Source: Halalkalibacter hemicellulosilyticusJCM 9152
GTDB taxonomy: Bacteria; Bacillota; Bacilli; Bacillales; Bacillaceae_D
DNA length: 64,000 bases
Direction: 5' to 3'
NCBI RefSeq assembly: GCF_000513115.1
Contig: NZ_BAUU01000005.1
Location: 1-64,000, forward strand
Both the position numbers and the translations under genes were made by a program. Positions 44,339-53,094 of this stretch are shown here, one piece after another; positions within the stretch are counted from its first letter, which is position 1, and every line of letters starts with the position of its first letter. The notes below the pieces were generated by a model, which was given only the letters and a program-made list of their open reading frames with translations, was not told the origin of the DNA and did not search any database.

Positions 44339-44881
44339 ATGGAACAATTTTTAAAAGATTTTAAATTGCATAATAAAGTTCCGAGTGAAATCATTGGGAA
44401 ATATAGACAACTGGTACCAAATGAAATGATAGATTTATGGAGTAATTATGGATTTGGTACATTTATGCAAGGGTATTTTAAAAGTGTAAATCCAGAGGAA
44501 TTTAAAGAAATTTTGGAGGGTAGTAGTGAAAGATACAAGGATTCAGTAGTGTTGTTTGCTACAGGTATGGGTGACTTAGTTATTTGGTCAGATGGATATG
44601 TTAGACTCCTTAATTACAGGTATGGTGTAGTAAAGACAATTATGTTTACATTTGAATTCTTCTTTCAAAATATTGAAGATATGGAATTTAGAGACGAAGA
44701 TTTGTCTTGGCAACCTTATCCTGAAGCTATTAAACAGTATAATGAGTTGGATTATGACGAATGCTTCGGCTACACCCCCCTCCTAGGTTTAGGTGGAGCA
44801 GAAAAAGTAGAAAACTTAAAAAAAGTCAAATTAAAAGAACATATTATGATTATTACTGAATTTATGGGGCCAATAGAATAA
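44339..44881 (+). CDS. Tdi1-like (GAD-like/DUF1851) immunity protein
   Basis: The 180-residue protein has the GAD-like N-terminal pattern (FLKDFKLHNKVPSEIIGKYRQLVPNEMIDLWSNYGFGTFMQGYF, about 4-48) and a C-terminal part like DUF1851. This is the domain set of Tdi1, immunity protein for Ntox15 DNase Tde1. The start is ATG 44339, with GGGAGGG six bases away. It overlaps no coding end; the tail gene ends at 44324. The pairing with the Ntox15 tail supports both calls. Confidence 0.72.
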   Translation: MEQFLKDFKLHNKVPSEIIGKYRQLVPNEMIDLWSNYGFGTFMQGYFKSVNPEEFKEILEGSSERYKDSVVLFATGMGDLVIWSDGYVRLLNYRYGVVKTIMFTFEFFFQNIEDMEFRDEDLSWQPYPEAIKQYNELDYDECFGYTPLLGLGGAEKVENLKKVKLKEHIMIITEFMGPIE

Positions 44882-45096
44882 TCTGGTTAGTCGATTTAGG
44901 ATTTAACCCACTACCATGGGTTAAGATTGGTTTGACTTGTTGAAAGAGTCGTGGATATGCATCATGACGTTATGGGAATGATTAAAGGATCACGTATGTA
45001 CTGAAACTCTACTATACCTTTACTAATCTTTAAAACAGTATCGACTCATAGCATTCAGTCTATTAATTACATATTTAACAATAAAGGAGAACCCAA

Positions 45097-45267
45097 ATGA
45101 CAGTAGAAACAAAACAAGCGAAGTGCCCATATTGTGAAAGCAGCGATCTAACAAAAAAGAAAAGAGGATGGACCATTACGACTGGGATATTTGGTATGAA
45201 TAAAATGCAATATCAATGCCATGAGTGCGGTAAGAAATTCATGGAAAAAGCAGCGAAGTTTGATTGA
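45097..45267 (+). CDS. Small zinc-ribbon protein
   Basis: A 56-residue basic protein with two C-x-x-C knuckles (C10-P-Y-C13 and C42-H-E-C45), the layout of a zinc ribbon. It begins MTVETKQAKCPYC. AAAGGAG precedes the ATG, seven bases away. Its stop is 15 bases before the DUF4234 gene and the two probably form an operon. Function unknown; nucleic-acid or protein binding is plausible. It is shorter than 60 residues. Confidence 0.7.
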   Translation: MTVETKQAKCPYCESSDLTKKKRGWTITTGIFGMNKMQYQCHECGKKFMEKAAKFD

Positions 45268-45282
45268 TAGAAGGAGTAGGCA

Positions 45283-45660
45283 ATGAAGACAATAGAGAGA
45301 CATTTATTAACGTTGTACCTACTATGCATTTTCACCTTTAATATCTATTATTTCTATTGGGTATTTGAGACATCAAAACATATGGAAGAGGAAAAACCTA
45401 CTCCTGGAATGGTTGTGTTTCTAGGTATTATTACAATCGGTATTTATTTAGTGTATTGGAACTTTAAAACCGCTAAAGAAATCTATAATTATGCTCAATG
45501 GGAGGGATACAAAGGAATAAGCGATCAATCGGTTCTTTGTCTCATTTGTAGCTTAATCCCTTTCGGTGGTTGGTTAATCTCGATGGGGCTTATTCAGACA
45601 AACATTAATACGCTCCATTTTTTAGAGAGTCGAAAGAAATTAAGTGTATCAGGCGAATAG
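45283..45660 (+). CDS. DUF4234 membrane protein
   Basis: The 125-residue protein has three to four hydrophobic segments (about 8-28, 44-62, 84-105) and the DUF4234 pattern: GIITIGIYLVYWNFKTAKEIY, then a conserved C-terminal LIPFGGWLI. Domain function is unknown. It follows the zinc-ribbon gene and ends just before a strong terminator, so the two may act together. Confidence 0.75.
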   Translation: MKTIERHLLTLYLLCIFTFNIYYFYWVFETSKHMEEEKPTPGMVVFLGIITIGIYLVYWNFKTAKEIYNYAQWEGYKGISDQSVLCLICSLIPFGGWLISMGLIQTNINTLHFLESRKKLSVSGE

Positions 45661-45673
45661 GGAATGACATAAG

Positions 45674-45725
45674 GTCACCGTCAAATACTCCTAGGTCATA
45701 GGTGTATTTGACGGTGACAATTTTT
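45674..45725 (+). terminator. Terminator after DUF4234 gene
   Basis: GTCACCGTCAAATAC (45674-45688) pairs perfectly with GTATTTGACGGTGAC (45704-45718), followed by five T residues. Very strong. Confidence 0.92.
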
Positions 45726-45833
45726 ATGAGTAACTGTTTAGAGGTGTCCTATTATGTAGTTCTTTCTAGTGTGTTTTGTTAAAACTTCGCTTGTAGCACC
45801 TTGTTGTTTTTATTAATCAAACGACGAGATGGT

Positions 45834-45862
45834 TTCTTAAGAATGATTGTTTAATGTATAAT
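45834..45862 (+). promoter_or_regulatory. Promoter of the HEPN/MNT pair
   Basis: TTCTTA (45834-45839) and TATAAT (45857-45862) with a 17-base spacer. The transcript would start 60 bases before the first gene. Confidence 0.6.
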
Positions 45863-45927
45863 AAGATCAGTGTATAAGACTTTTGCAAGGACTGTTAGAT
45901 TCCAATCTAAACATGGAGTGAAAAAAC

Positions 45928-46329
45928 ATGGATGAAATGAAAAGTATTCGATGGAAACAAAGGTTTGAGAATTTTGAAAAGTCTTTTAAACTCCTAGAAA
46001 AATACGCAAATAGCTCCATATCGACAGAATTAGAACAAGCAGGTATGATTCAATTTTTTGAAACTACTTTTGAATTGGCGTGGAAGGTATTGAAGGATTA
46101 TTTGGAGTCAGAGGGTTATATCGCAAAAAGTCCCAGGGAATGCATTAAACAAGCTTTTCAGATAGAGTTGATTGAAGATGGGCACCTTTGGATGGATGCG
46201 CTTGCTAAACGGAATTTGACAAGCCATACTTATGATGAAGAGCTAGCGGAAAAGTTAGTGAAAGAAATACAAGAACAATTTGTACCTTTACTTAGAAACC
46301 TATATAACAAATTATTAAAGGAACGATGA
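45928..46329 (+). CDS. HI0074-type nucleotidyltransferase substrate-binding (HEPN-like) protein
   Basis: The 133-residue helical protein matches the nucleotidyltransferase substrate-binding family (HI0074). The family is HEPN-like; R-x4-H is visible as R-N-L-T-S-H near 96-101. It pairs with an MNT gene one base downstream, the usual order HEPN then MNT. Some such pairs act as toxin-antitoxin systems in which the MNT protein modifies HEPN; whether this one does is not shown. ATG 45928 has TGGAGTG ahead. Confidence 0.8.
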   Translation: MDEMKSIRWKQRFENFEKSFKLLEKYANSSISTELEQAGMIQFFETTFELAWKVLKDYLESEGYIAKSPRECIKQAFQIELIEDGHLWMDALAKRNLTSHTYDEELAEKLVKEIQEQFVPLLRNLYNKLLKER

Positions 46330-46330
46330 T

Positions 46331-46645
46331 ATGTTTGGACTAATTGAGAGTGATTTAGACTATATAAATAGGGCCATAAGCGAATTTAGTGAAATTGAAT
46401 ATGCGGTTATTTTTGGAAGTAGAGCAATGGGTAATTACAAAAAAGGATCTGATATCGATCTTGCTATAAAAGGAAAAGAAATTACGTCAGAGACATTATA
46501 TAAGTTATCCGATTTACTAAATGAGGAATATCCTTTACCGTATTTTTTCGATGTGCTTCACTACGAAGCAATCACTAATGAAAATATAAAAGCTCATATT
46601 GATAAAGAGGGTAAAGTCATATACGAAGCGAGCTCGTTGAAGTAG
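46331..46645 (+). CDS. MNT-type nucleotidyltransferase
   Basis: The 104-residue minimal nucleotidyltransferase has the G-S-R-A motif (FGSRAMGNYKKGSDIDLAI, about 29-47) with D-I-D as the metal-binding pair. It is the partner of the HEPN-like gene upstream. MNT antitoxins transfer AMP to a HEPN toxin in characterised systems. It is followed by a hairpin terminator. Confidence 0.83.
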   Translation: MFGLIESDLDYINRAISEFSEIEYAVIFGSRAMGNYKKGSDIDLAIKGKEITSETLYKLSDLLNEEYPLPYFFDVLHYEAITNENIKAHIDKEGKVIYEASSLK

Positions 46646-46698
46646 CTGCGTGAATACAAAGAAGAACGTATAGCCTTGTCATCTAAGGCAACGACATT

Positions 46699-46745
46699 GA
46701 GGTGTTTCAAAAGGTTATTATAAAACTTTTGGAACACCTCTTATT
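46699..46745 (+). terminator. Terminator after MNT gene
   Basis: GAGGTGTTTCAAAAG (from 46699) pairs with CTTTTGGAACACCTC (to 46740), followed by TTATTATATTTT. Confidence 0.85.
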
Positions 46746-46891
46746 ATATTTTGGCTCTACATGCAAAGAGAGTATCATTCATGAAAGTGTAACTATCATC
46801 ACGACTAGACAAATGCCCAAAAATTTGTATGGCACTCACTTAGCTTTCTTGCTTTACGTACGATGATAACGAACGTAAAGGAGGGAAGAGA

Positions 46892-48106
46892 GTGAGATAT
46901 ACGCATAAAATGTTGCCATATGTATTGTCTTTCGTCTTAATTGTCGTCACTGCGTTCACCTTCTATATGTATGGAAGTGCCGATAGGACAAATCCAGTCA
47001 CTGCTTCAGATGACTCACAACAATCCAACGGTGAAGAGAGTGATTTAAGTAATACGATAACGAATGAGGTAAATGCTGATGCAGGAAATGTTGACAATTC
47101 CATCATCAATGAAGTGAATGTAAGCGATGGTGAGATCAATAATAGCGTTGAAAATACTATTAACAGTGAAAATGGTGATATAGGTAATCATATTGAAAAT
47201 CACTTGAGCGGAGACAATGCGACCGTTGATAATCAAGTGAAAAATAATATTATAGGTTCAAACAACACGGTTACGAATCATATTACGAACAACATAGAAG
47301 TGAATGTTGATGTCCATGTAGAAAATGACATTGTCAATCACGTAGAAGGAAAAGGTGGCGATGGAGAAGACGATACGGATGGAAGTGGCAACGGTAACGG
47401 CGATGAAGCAGACAGTGAGGAAGAGAATGGGAACGGTGAAGCTTCTAATGGTGAAATGCCTGATACCGTTTGGGGAGTTGACTCAGCAAGCTTGACAACA
47501 GACGACATGCTTTCATGTGTTCGCGAGAATTTCGGGGACCCACAAGTATGGGCCAGATATTTAGGAGATAAAGAAGGGGTTTCTTATGGATTGACTCACG
47601 AAGAAGTGGAATTTTTGCACGAAAATGATATTGATATTATGGTTATTTGGAATCACTTCACGGATGCGACTAGTTATGAAAAAGGACAAAGCGAAGCGAC
47701 AGCGGCGATTGAAAAGGCTAGGGAGTTTGATATTCCAGAAGGGGTAGCCATATTTGCTAATGTGGAACCGATCTATCCCATTGATGCTGACTTCCTACTA
47801 GGCTGGTACGATACGTTAGAAGATTCGGAGTATGAATCCGGTGTGTATGGAATTTTCCATCCCGATCGTGAACTGTATACGGCCTATGAAACGGCTGTCG
47901 AGGAGAATTCTAGCTTACTAGAAAACAATTATGTGTGGACGTCTTCACCGAATATTGGTATTACAACAGAAGAAAATGCACCAGAATACGATCCCGAAGC
48001 ACCTGAAGGAGCGTTAATCGCTGGCTGGCAATACGGAATTGATGCACAAACATGCAACATTGATACTAATCACTTTGACAGTAATGTGTTTGACGCCTTG
48101 TGGTAG
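46892..48106 (+). CDS. DUF1906 (glycoside-hydrolase-like) surface protein with 15-residue repeats
   Basis: The 404-residue protein has an N-terminal hydrophobic anchor or signal (about 9-27), an Asn-rich region (52-150), an acidic Gly/Asp/Asn spacer (152-190) and a DUF1906 (Rv2525c-like, glycoside-hydrolase-type fold) domain from VWGVDSASL (193) to the end. Residues 61-135 form about five repeats of 15 residues with the pattern G-x-[IV]-x-N-x-[IV]-x-N-x-[ILV]. Start is GTG 46892 with AAAGGAGGG upstream. Predicted to be at the cell surface, probably acting on a wall polymer, though no substrate is known. Confidence 0.78.
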   Translation: MRYTHKMLPYVLSFVLIVVTAFTFYMYGSADRTNPVTASDDSQQSNGEESDLSNTITNEVNADAGNVDNSIINEVNVSDGEINNSVENTINSENGDIGNHIENHLSGDNATVDNQVKNNIIGSNNTVTNHITNNIEVNVDVHVENDIVNHVEGKGGDGEDDTDGSGNGNGDEADSEEENGNGEASNGEMPDTVWGVDSASLTTDDMLSCVRENFGDPQVWARYLGDKEGVSYGLTHEEVEFLHENDIDIMVIWNHFTDATSYEKGQSEATAAIEKAREFDIPEGVAIFANVEPIYPIDADFLLGWYDTLEDSEYESGVYGIFHPDRELYTAYETAVEENSSLLENNYVWTSSPNIGITTEENAPEYDPEAPEGALIAGWQYGIDAQTCNIDTNHFDSNVFDALW

Positions 48107-48143
48107 TAGAGGGATGTAGCATTAAATAAACGACAAAAAGAAG

Positions 48144-48180
48144 GGGCTGCCAAAGGAACGATCTTCCTCCATGGCAGCCC
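48144..48180 (-). terminator. Hairpin with T tract on minus strand
   Basis: GGGCTGCCA (48144-48152) pairs with TGGCAGCCC (48172-48180). The T-rich stretch (cttctttttg) is on the minus-strand side, so it would stop leftward transcription, but no minus-strand gene is visible to its right. It may stop both directions weakly. Confidence 0.45.
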
Positions 48181-48359
48181 ACTACAGTTAATGTACTCTT
48201 ACACGTCTCAATGTAAGACGAGTAAACCAACACTACAAATGATGATTCCGTACTGACGTTGGAAAAAAAGTTAGAAACACAATAACAATGTTGGTAACAC
48301 AGCATACAAAAAAGAAATGTCAATAACTAATTAGAAGATAGCAAGTTTGTCCCCCTTTA

Positions 48360-48388
48360 TTGCCTACACTAAAGGAATTTGGTATCAT
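48360..48388 (+). promoter_or_regulatory. gatCAB promoter
   Basis: TTGCCT (48360-48365) and TATCAT (48383-48388) with a 17-base spacer, 49 bases before gatC. Confidence 0.65.
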
Positions 48389-48436
48389 TAATAGTATTGT
48401 CAATACGTGTGAACTTTTTTTGGAGGTGAAGCAAGA

Positions 48437-48727
48437 ATGTCTCGAATTTCAGAGGAGCAAGTGAAGCATGTCGCCAACTTAGCACGGTTAGCGATTACGG
48501 AGGAAGAAGCGAAGATGTTTACAGAGCAATTGGATGCGATTATTACGTTTGCAGAGCAATTAAATGAGTTAGATACAACAGGTGTCGAGCCGACGACTCA
48601 TGTCTTAAATATGAAAAATGTGTTACGTGAGGATAAAGCGGGTGAAGGGCTACCAGTAGAAGAAGTATTGAAAAATGCGCCTGATCATGAGGATGGCCAA
48701 ATTAAAGTTCCATCCATTATCGAATAG
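48437..48727 (+). CDS. gatC: Asp/Glu-tRNA amidotransferase subunit GatC
   Basis: The 96-residue GatC tethers GatA and GatB in the amidotransferase that converts misacylated Glu-tRNA(Gln) to Gln-tRNA(Gln). It has the family start [20 protein letters not shown] and a C-terminal VPSIIE. GGAGGTGAAG precedes the ATG. It is followed 16 bases later by gatA. Confidence 0.95.
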   Translation: MSRISEEQVKHVANLARLAITEEEAKMFTEQLDAIITFAEQLNELDTTGVEPTTHVLNMKNVLREDKAGEGLPVEEVLKNAPDHEDGQIKVPSIIE

Positions 48728-48743
48728 TTGGGAGGTTAGCGAG

Positions 48744-50201
48744 ATGTCATTATTTGATCATAAAATGTCAGAGCTTCATGACATGTTACATAAGAAGGAA
48801 ATTAGCGTTTCTGATTTAGTCGATCAGTCTTACAAGCGTATTGCTGAAACAGATGACAAGGTAAAAGCATTCGTTACGTTAAACGAAGAGAAAGCGCGTG
48901 CCTATGCTGCAGAATTGGACGAAGCACTCGGTTCAGACAGCGAGCGCGGGCTTTTATTTGGTATGCCGATTGGGGTAAAGGATAACATCGTAACAAAAGG
49001 CTTACGAACGACTTGCTCAAGTCGAATTTTAGAGAACTTTGATCCGATTTATGATGCGACTGTTGTGCAAAAGCTAGCTGACGCACAAGCGGTGACTATT
49101 GGTAAGCTGAATATGGATGAGTTTGCGATGGGGTCTTCGACAGAAAACTCTGCATTCCAAGAAACGAAGAATCCTTGGAACTTAGATCATGTTTCTGGTG
49201 GGTCAAGTGGAGGATCAGCAGCAGCTGTTGCGGCTGGACAAGTTCCGTTTACGTTAGGTTCAGATACGGGAGGTTCGATTCGTCAGCCTGCTGCGTATTG
49301 CGGTGTTGTTGGTTTGAAGCCTACATATGGTCGTGTTTCACGATTTGGACTAGTGGCATTTGCTTCATCCTTGGATCAAATTGGACCTGTTACGAAAACG
49401 GTTGAAGATAATGCGTACTTATTACAATCAATTGTCGGTGTTGATCCAATGGATGCAACATCAGCCAATGTTGAAGTGCCTGACTTTTTATCGGCTTTAA
49501 CCGGTGATGTGAAGGGCTTAAGGATTGCAGTTCCTAAGGAGTATTTAGGAGAAGGGGTTCAGGAGGAAGTTAAGCAATCGGTTCTTGATGCGTTGAAGGT
49601 GCTTGAAGGACAAGGTGCTACGTGGGAGGAAGTTTCGCTACCACATTCGAAATATGCACTAGCAACGTATTACTTATTGTCTTCTTCAGAAGCTTCAGCC
49701 AACCTTTCTCGCTTTGATGGTGTTCGTTATGGCTATCGTACCGACAATGCCGATAACTTACTCGATATGTATAAGCAAACGAGAGCAGAAGGGTTTGGCG
49801 ATGAAGTGAAGCGTCGTATTATGCTAGGAACGTTTGCGTTAAGCTCAGGCTATTATGATGCCTATTATAAGAAAGCACAGCAAGTTCGTACATTAATTAA
49901 ACAAGACTTTGAGAAGATTTTTGATCAATATGATGTCATTATTGGACCGACGTCACCGACGCCTTCATTCAAAATTGGTGAAAACACGAAGGATCCATTA
50001 ACGATGTATGCGAACGATATTTTGACGATTCCAGTAAACCTTGCGGGGGTACCAGGTATTTCAGTACCTTGTGGCTTCCAGGACGGATTGCCGCTTGGCT
50101 TGCAAATTATCGGAAAGCACTTTGATGAAAGCACGGTTTACCGTGTTGCTCATGCGTTTGAACAAGCAACAGACTATCACACGAAGAAGCCGACATTGTA
50201 A
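48744..50201 (+). CDS. gatA: Amidotransferase subunit GatA
   Basis: The 485-residue amidase-signature enzyme generates ammonia from Gln/Asn. The triad K79 (GVKDN), S154 ([10 protein letters not shown], cis-Ser) and nucleophile S178 ([12 protein letters not shown]) is in the usual register. The start is ATG 48744, with GGGAGG upstream; the open frame extends to 48675 without reason to use it. It couples to gatB. Confidence 0.95.
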   Translation: MSLFDHKMSELHDMLHKKEISVSDLVDQSYKRIAETDDKVKAFVTLNEEKARAYAAELDEALGSDSERGLLFGMPIGVKDNIVTKGLRTTCSSRILENFDPIYDATVVQKLADAQAVTIGKLNMDEFAMGSSTENSAFQETKNPWNLDHVSGGSSGGSAAAVAAGQVPFTLGSDTGGSIRQPAAYCGVVGLKPTYGRVSRFGLVAFASSLDQIGPVTKTVEDNAYLLQSIVGVDPMDATSANVEVPDFLSALTGDVKGLRIAVPKEYLGEGVQEEVKQSVLDALKVLEGQGATWEEVSLPHSKYALATYYLLSSSEASANLSRFDGVRYGYRTDNADNLLDMYKQTRAEGFGDEVKRRIMLGTFALSSGYYDAYYKKAQQVRTLIKQDFEKIFDQYDVIIGPTSPTPSFKIGENTKDPLTMYANDILTIPVNLAGVPGISVPCGFQDGLPLGLQIIGKHFDESTVYRVAHAFEQATDYHTKKPTL

Positions 50202-50217
50202 GGGAGGGATGAGGTCG

Positions 50218-51651
50218 ATGAGTCAATTTGAAACGATTATTGGACTTGAGGTCCACGTAGAGCTAGAAACAGATTCGAAAATTTTCTCAGCAAGTCCCAA
50301 TCACTTCGGATCAGAGCCGAATGCAAACACGAGTGTGATTGATCTAGGATACCCTGGGGTCTTGCCTGTTTTAAACCGTTCGGCGGTTGAATTTGCTATG
50401 AAGGCAGCGATGGCGCTTAATTGTGAGGTCGCGACTGACACGAAGTTTGATCGAAAGAATTATTTCTATCCAGATAATCCAAAGGCGTATCAAATTTCGC
50501 AATTTGATCAGCCAATCGGAGAAAACGGCTGGATTGAAATTGAAGTGGATGGCTATAAGAAGCGTATTGGGATTACACGTCTTCACCTTGAGGAAGATGC
50601 AGGAAAGTTAACGCATTCGCCAAACGGCTATTCGTTAGTTGACTACAACCGTCAAGGGACGCCGTTAATTGAGATCGTATCAGAGCCAGACATTCGTACA
50701 CCGAATGAGGCGTATGCCTACTTGGAGAAGTTGAAGGCAATCGTACAATATACAGGTGTTTCTGATTGTAAAATGGAGGAAGGTTCTCTACGTTGTGATG
50801 CGAATATTTCCCTTCGTCCAATCGATCAAGAGAAATTCGGAACAAAAACAGAGCTAAAGAATTTAAACTCTTTTAACTTCGTTCGCAAAGGATTAGAATA
50901 TGAAGAGAAACGTCAAGAGCAGGTACTCCTTTCTGGAGGGGTAATTGAACAAGAAACACGTCGCTATGACGAAGCGGCAAACAAAACTCTTTTAATGCGT
51001 GTGAAGGAAGGATCAGATGATTATCGATATTTCCCTGAGCCTGACCTAGTTGCTCTCTATATTGATGATGAGTGGAAGGAGCGCATTCGTGCGGATATTC
51101 CAGAATTACCAGATGCACGAAAGCGTCGCTATGTCGATGAGTTAGGATTACCGGCATACGATGCAGCTGTCCTAACATTAACGAAGGAAATGTCTGATTT
51201 CTTTGAAAGCACAGTTGAGCAAGGAGCAAGTGCTAAGCAAGCATCGAACTGGCTCATGGGTGAAGTTTTAGGCTATTTGAATGCAGAGCAGAAAGAGTTA
51301 AAGGATGTTGCTTTAACACCAGAAGGCTTAGCTGGCATGATACAGCTCATTGAAAAAGGAACAATCTCTTCTAAAATTGCCAAAAAGGTGTTCAAGGAAT
51401 TAATAGAAAACGGTGGCAATGCTGAACAGATCGTTAAAGAAAAAGGACTTGTGCAAATTTCTGACGAAGGTGAGCTTCTGAAGATGGTGACAGAAGTACT
51501 CGACCAAAATCCGAAAATTATCGATGATTACAAAAATGGGAAAGAAAAAGCGATCGGTTCCCTTGTTGGTCAAGTGATGAAAGCATCAAAAGGAAAAGCG
51601 AATCCACAAATGGTCAACAAGCTACTACTTGAAGAAGTGAAAAAGCGTTAA
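50218..51651 (+). CDS. gatB: Amidotransferase subunit GatB
   Basis: The 477-residue subunit phosphorylates and transamidates Glu-tRNA. Visible are GLEVHVEL near the start, [26 protein letters not shown]-type CDANISLRP, and the C-terminal YqeY-like tail ([16 protein letters not shown]). The ATG at 50218 has GGGAGGGATGAG nearby; an earlier in-frame start overlaps gatA and lacks homology. Confidence 0.95.
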   Translation: MSQFETIIGLEVHVELETDSKIFSASPNHFGSEPNANTSVIDLGYPGVLPVLNRSAVEFAMKAAMALNCEVATDTKFDRKNYFYPDNPKAYQISQFDQPIGENGWIEIEVDGYKKRIGITRLHLEEDAGKLTHSPNGYSLVDYNRQGTPLIEIVSEPDIRTPNEAYAYLEKLKAIVQYTGVSDCKMEEGSLRCDANISLRPIDQEKFGTKTELKNLNSFNFVRKGLEYEEKRQEQVLLSGGVIEQETRRYDEAANKTLLMRVKEGSDDYRYFPEPDLVALYIDDEWKERIRADIPELPDARKRRYVDELGLPAYDAAVLTLTKEMSDFFESTVEQGASAKQASNWLMGEVLGYLNAEQKELKDVALTPEGLAGMIQLIEKGTISSKIAKKVFKELIENGGNAEQIVKEKGLVQISDEGELLKMVTEVLDQNPKIIDDYKNGKEKAIGSLVGQVMKASKGKANPQMVNKLLLEEVKKR

Positions 51652-51661
51652 GAGTGATAAA

Positions 51662-51704
51662 AGATCCTCATTTGCTCAAGGAGCAGGTGAGGATCTGCTT
51701 TGTT
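51662..51704 (+). terminator. Terminator after gatB
   Basis: AGATCCTCA (51662-51670) pairs with TGAGGATCT (51688-51696), with TGCTC and GAGCA stacking inside, followed by a modest T stretch. The gap to 51909 holds no gene that I can support. Confidence 0.7.
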
Positions 51705-51909
51705 ATAGGGAATAGGTGCAGGTTTGGGAGGAAATTCGTTATGAAAGTAAATCAGGTGGAGGGGTGATGTAGTTTTGGAAGAGAATCAAAGGGGAAGTCG
51801 ATAGGGTACCACCAGAAAGAGTATCTAAGTGAGGAAATAATAATCTCTCCCGTTCATAAAACACATACATTTATAGATTTCGAGAATTAGATTATCTCAG
51901 CCACGTTCA

Positions 51910-51938
51910 TTGCTTATAGATTAGATGTAAGGTACAAT
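51910..51938 (+). promoter_or_regulatory. dgkB promoter
   Basis: TTGCTT (51910-51915) and TACAAT (51933-51938) with a 17-base spacer, 56 bases before the ATG. Confidence 0.68.
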
Positions 51939-51993
51939 ATGTTAAGAACATGACAAAAATTGGTGATTTTAAAGAAAAAGTAGGGGATCTACG

Positions 51994-52887
51994 ATGAAAC
52001 GAGCTCGATTGATTTATAATCCGACATCAGGCCGTGAACAAATCAGAAAGAATTTAGCGTATATTTTAGAGCGATTAGAAAAATCAGGCTATGAAACATC
52101 GGCTCATGCGACAACAGGTGAAGGCTGTGCAGCGAAGGCGGCACGTAAGGCTGGGGAAAATGGATATGATCTCGTTATTGCAGCAGGTGGGGATGGGACA
52201 ATATTTGAAGTTGTGAATGGTTTAGCGAACTTAGAAGAAAGGCCAACATTAGGCTTAATTCCAGCAGGGACAACAAATGATTTTGCGCGTGCGCTACACA
52301 TTCCAAGAGATGTGGAAAAAGCATGTGATGTTCTTTGTGGAAAGCACGTTGAACCGATCGACATTGGTCAAATTGATGATCGCTTTTTTATTAATATTGC
52401 AGCGGGTGGAACGTTAACGGAGCTGACATATGAGGTGCCAAGTAAGCTGAAGACGGCGGTTGGTCAGCTAGCATACTACTTAAAAGGAATAGAGAAGCTG
52501 CCGCAAATTGCCCCACAGCATGTACGCATTGAGTATGATGGTAAATTATTTGAAGGTGAAATTATGATGTTCCTTGTATCGAATACAAATTCGGTAGGTG
52601 GTTTTGAAAAACTCGCCCCTGAAGCGTCATTACAAGATGGGATGTTTGATTTTATTATCGTCAAAAAATTATCCTTCCCTGAATTTCTCCACTTAGTTAC
52701 GTTAGCAATGCGCGGGGAACATATTAACCATCCGAAGGTGATGTACGTTCATGCCAATCGGATAAAGGTCGAGGTGGAGGGTGACATGCAGCTAAACCTA
52801 GACGGCGAGCATGGCGGAGCGCTTCCAGCTGAATTTGTCAATTTATATCAGCACTTCAAAATGCTTATGCCAGAGAAGCGTTCGTAA
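51994..52887 (+). CDS. dgkB: Diacylglycerol kinase DgkB
   Basis: The 297-residue soluble kinase phosphorylates diacylglycerol left from lipoteichoic acid synthesis, returning it to the phospholipid pool. It has the DAGK catalytic core: YNPTSGRE at the start, AAGGDGTIFEVVNGL (about 63-77), PAGTTNDFARAL and the conserved VSNTNSVGGFEKLAPEASLQDG. Length and neighbourhood match YerQ (DgkB) of B. subtilis. Confidence 0.93.
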   Translation: MKRARLIYNPTSGREQIRKNLAYILERLEKSGYETSAHATTGEGCAAKAARKAGENGYDLVIAAGGDGTIFEVVNGLANLEERPTLGLIPAGTTNDFARALHIPRDVEKACDVLCGKHVEPIDIGQIDDRFFINIAAGGTLTELTYEVPSKLKTAVGQLAYYLKGIEKLPQIAPQHVRIEYDGKLFEGEIMMFLVSNTNSVGGFEKLAPEASLQDGMFDFIIVKKLSFPEFLHLVTLAMRGEHINHPKVMYVHANRIKVEVEGDMQLNLDGEHGGALPAEFVNLYQHFKMLMPEKRS

Positions 52888-52915
52888 GTCGAATCTAACA
52901 GGAATGATTCACGGT

Positions 52916-52953
52916 CCTAAGGCCTTTTTAATCCTTAGGGCTTTTTCTTTTTC
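52916..52953 (+). terminator. Terminator after dgkB
   Basis: CCTAAGG (52916-52922) pairs with CCTTAGG (52933-52939), followed by ctttttctttttc. Confidence 0.75.
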
Positions 52954-53094
52954 ATGCTAGGCAAGGGTGAATACTTCCTTCGTCATCTATAATGGCTGTG
53001 TCCATTTTCTTATTACGGTCGTTCATGCTACAATTCAAATAGTGATTAGGCGCGATGAAGAGGCGTCACTGTAGTGGATAGTGAGGGGATGAAC

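Noticed and set aside
48066-48323. 85-codon minus-strand frame downstream of the DUF1906 gene
   Set aside because: It overlaps the end of the DUF1906 gene and a hairpin, and has no coding pattern or SD.
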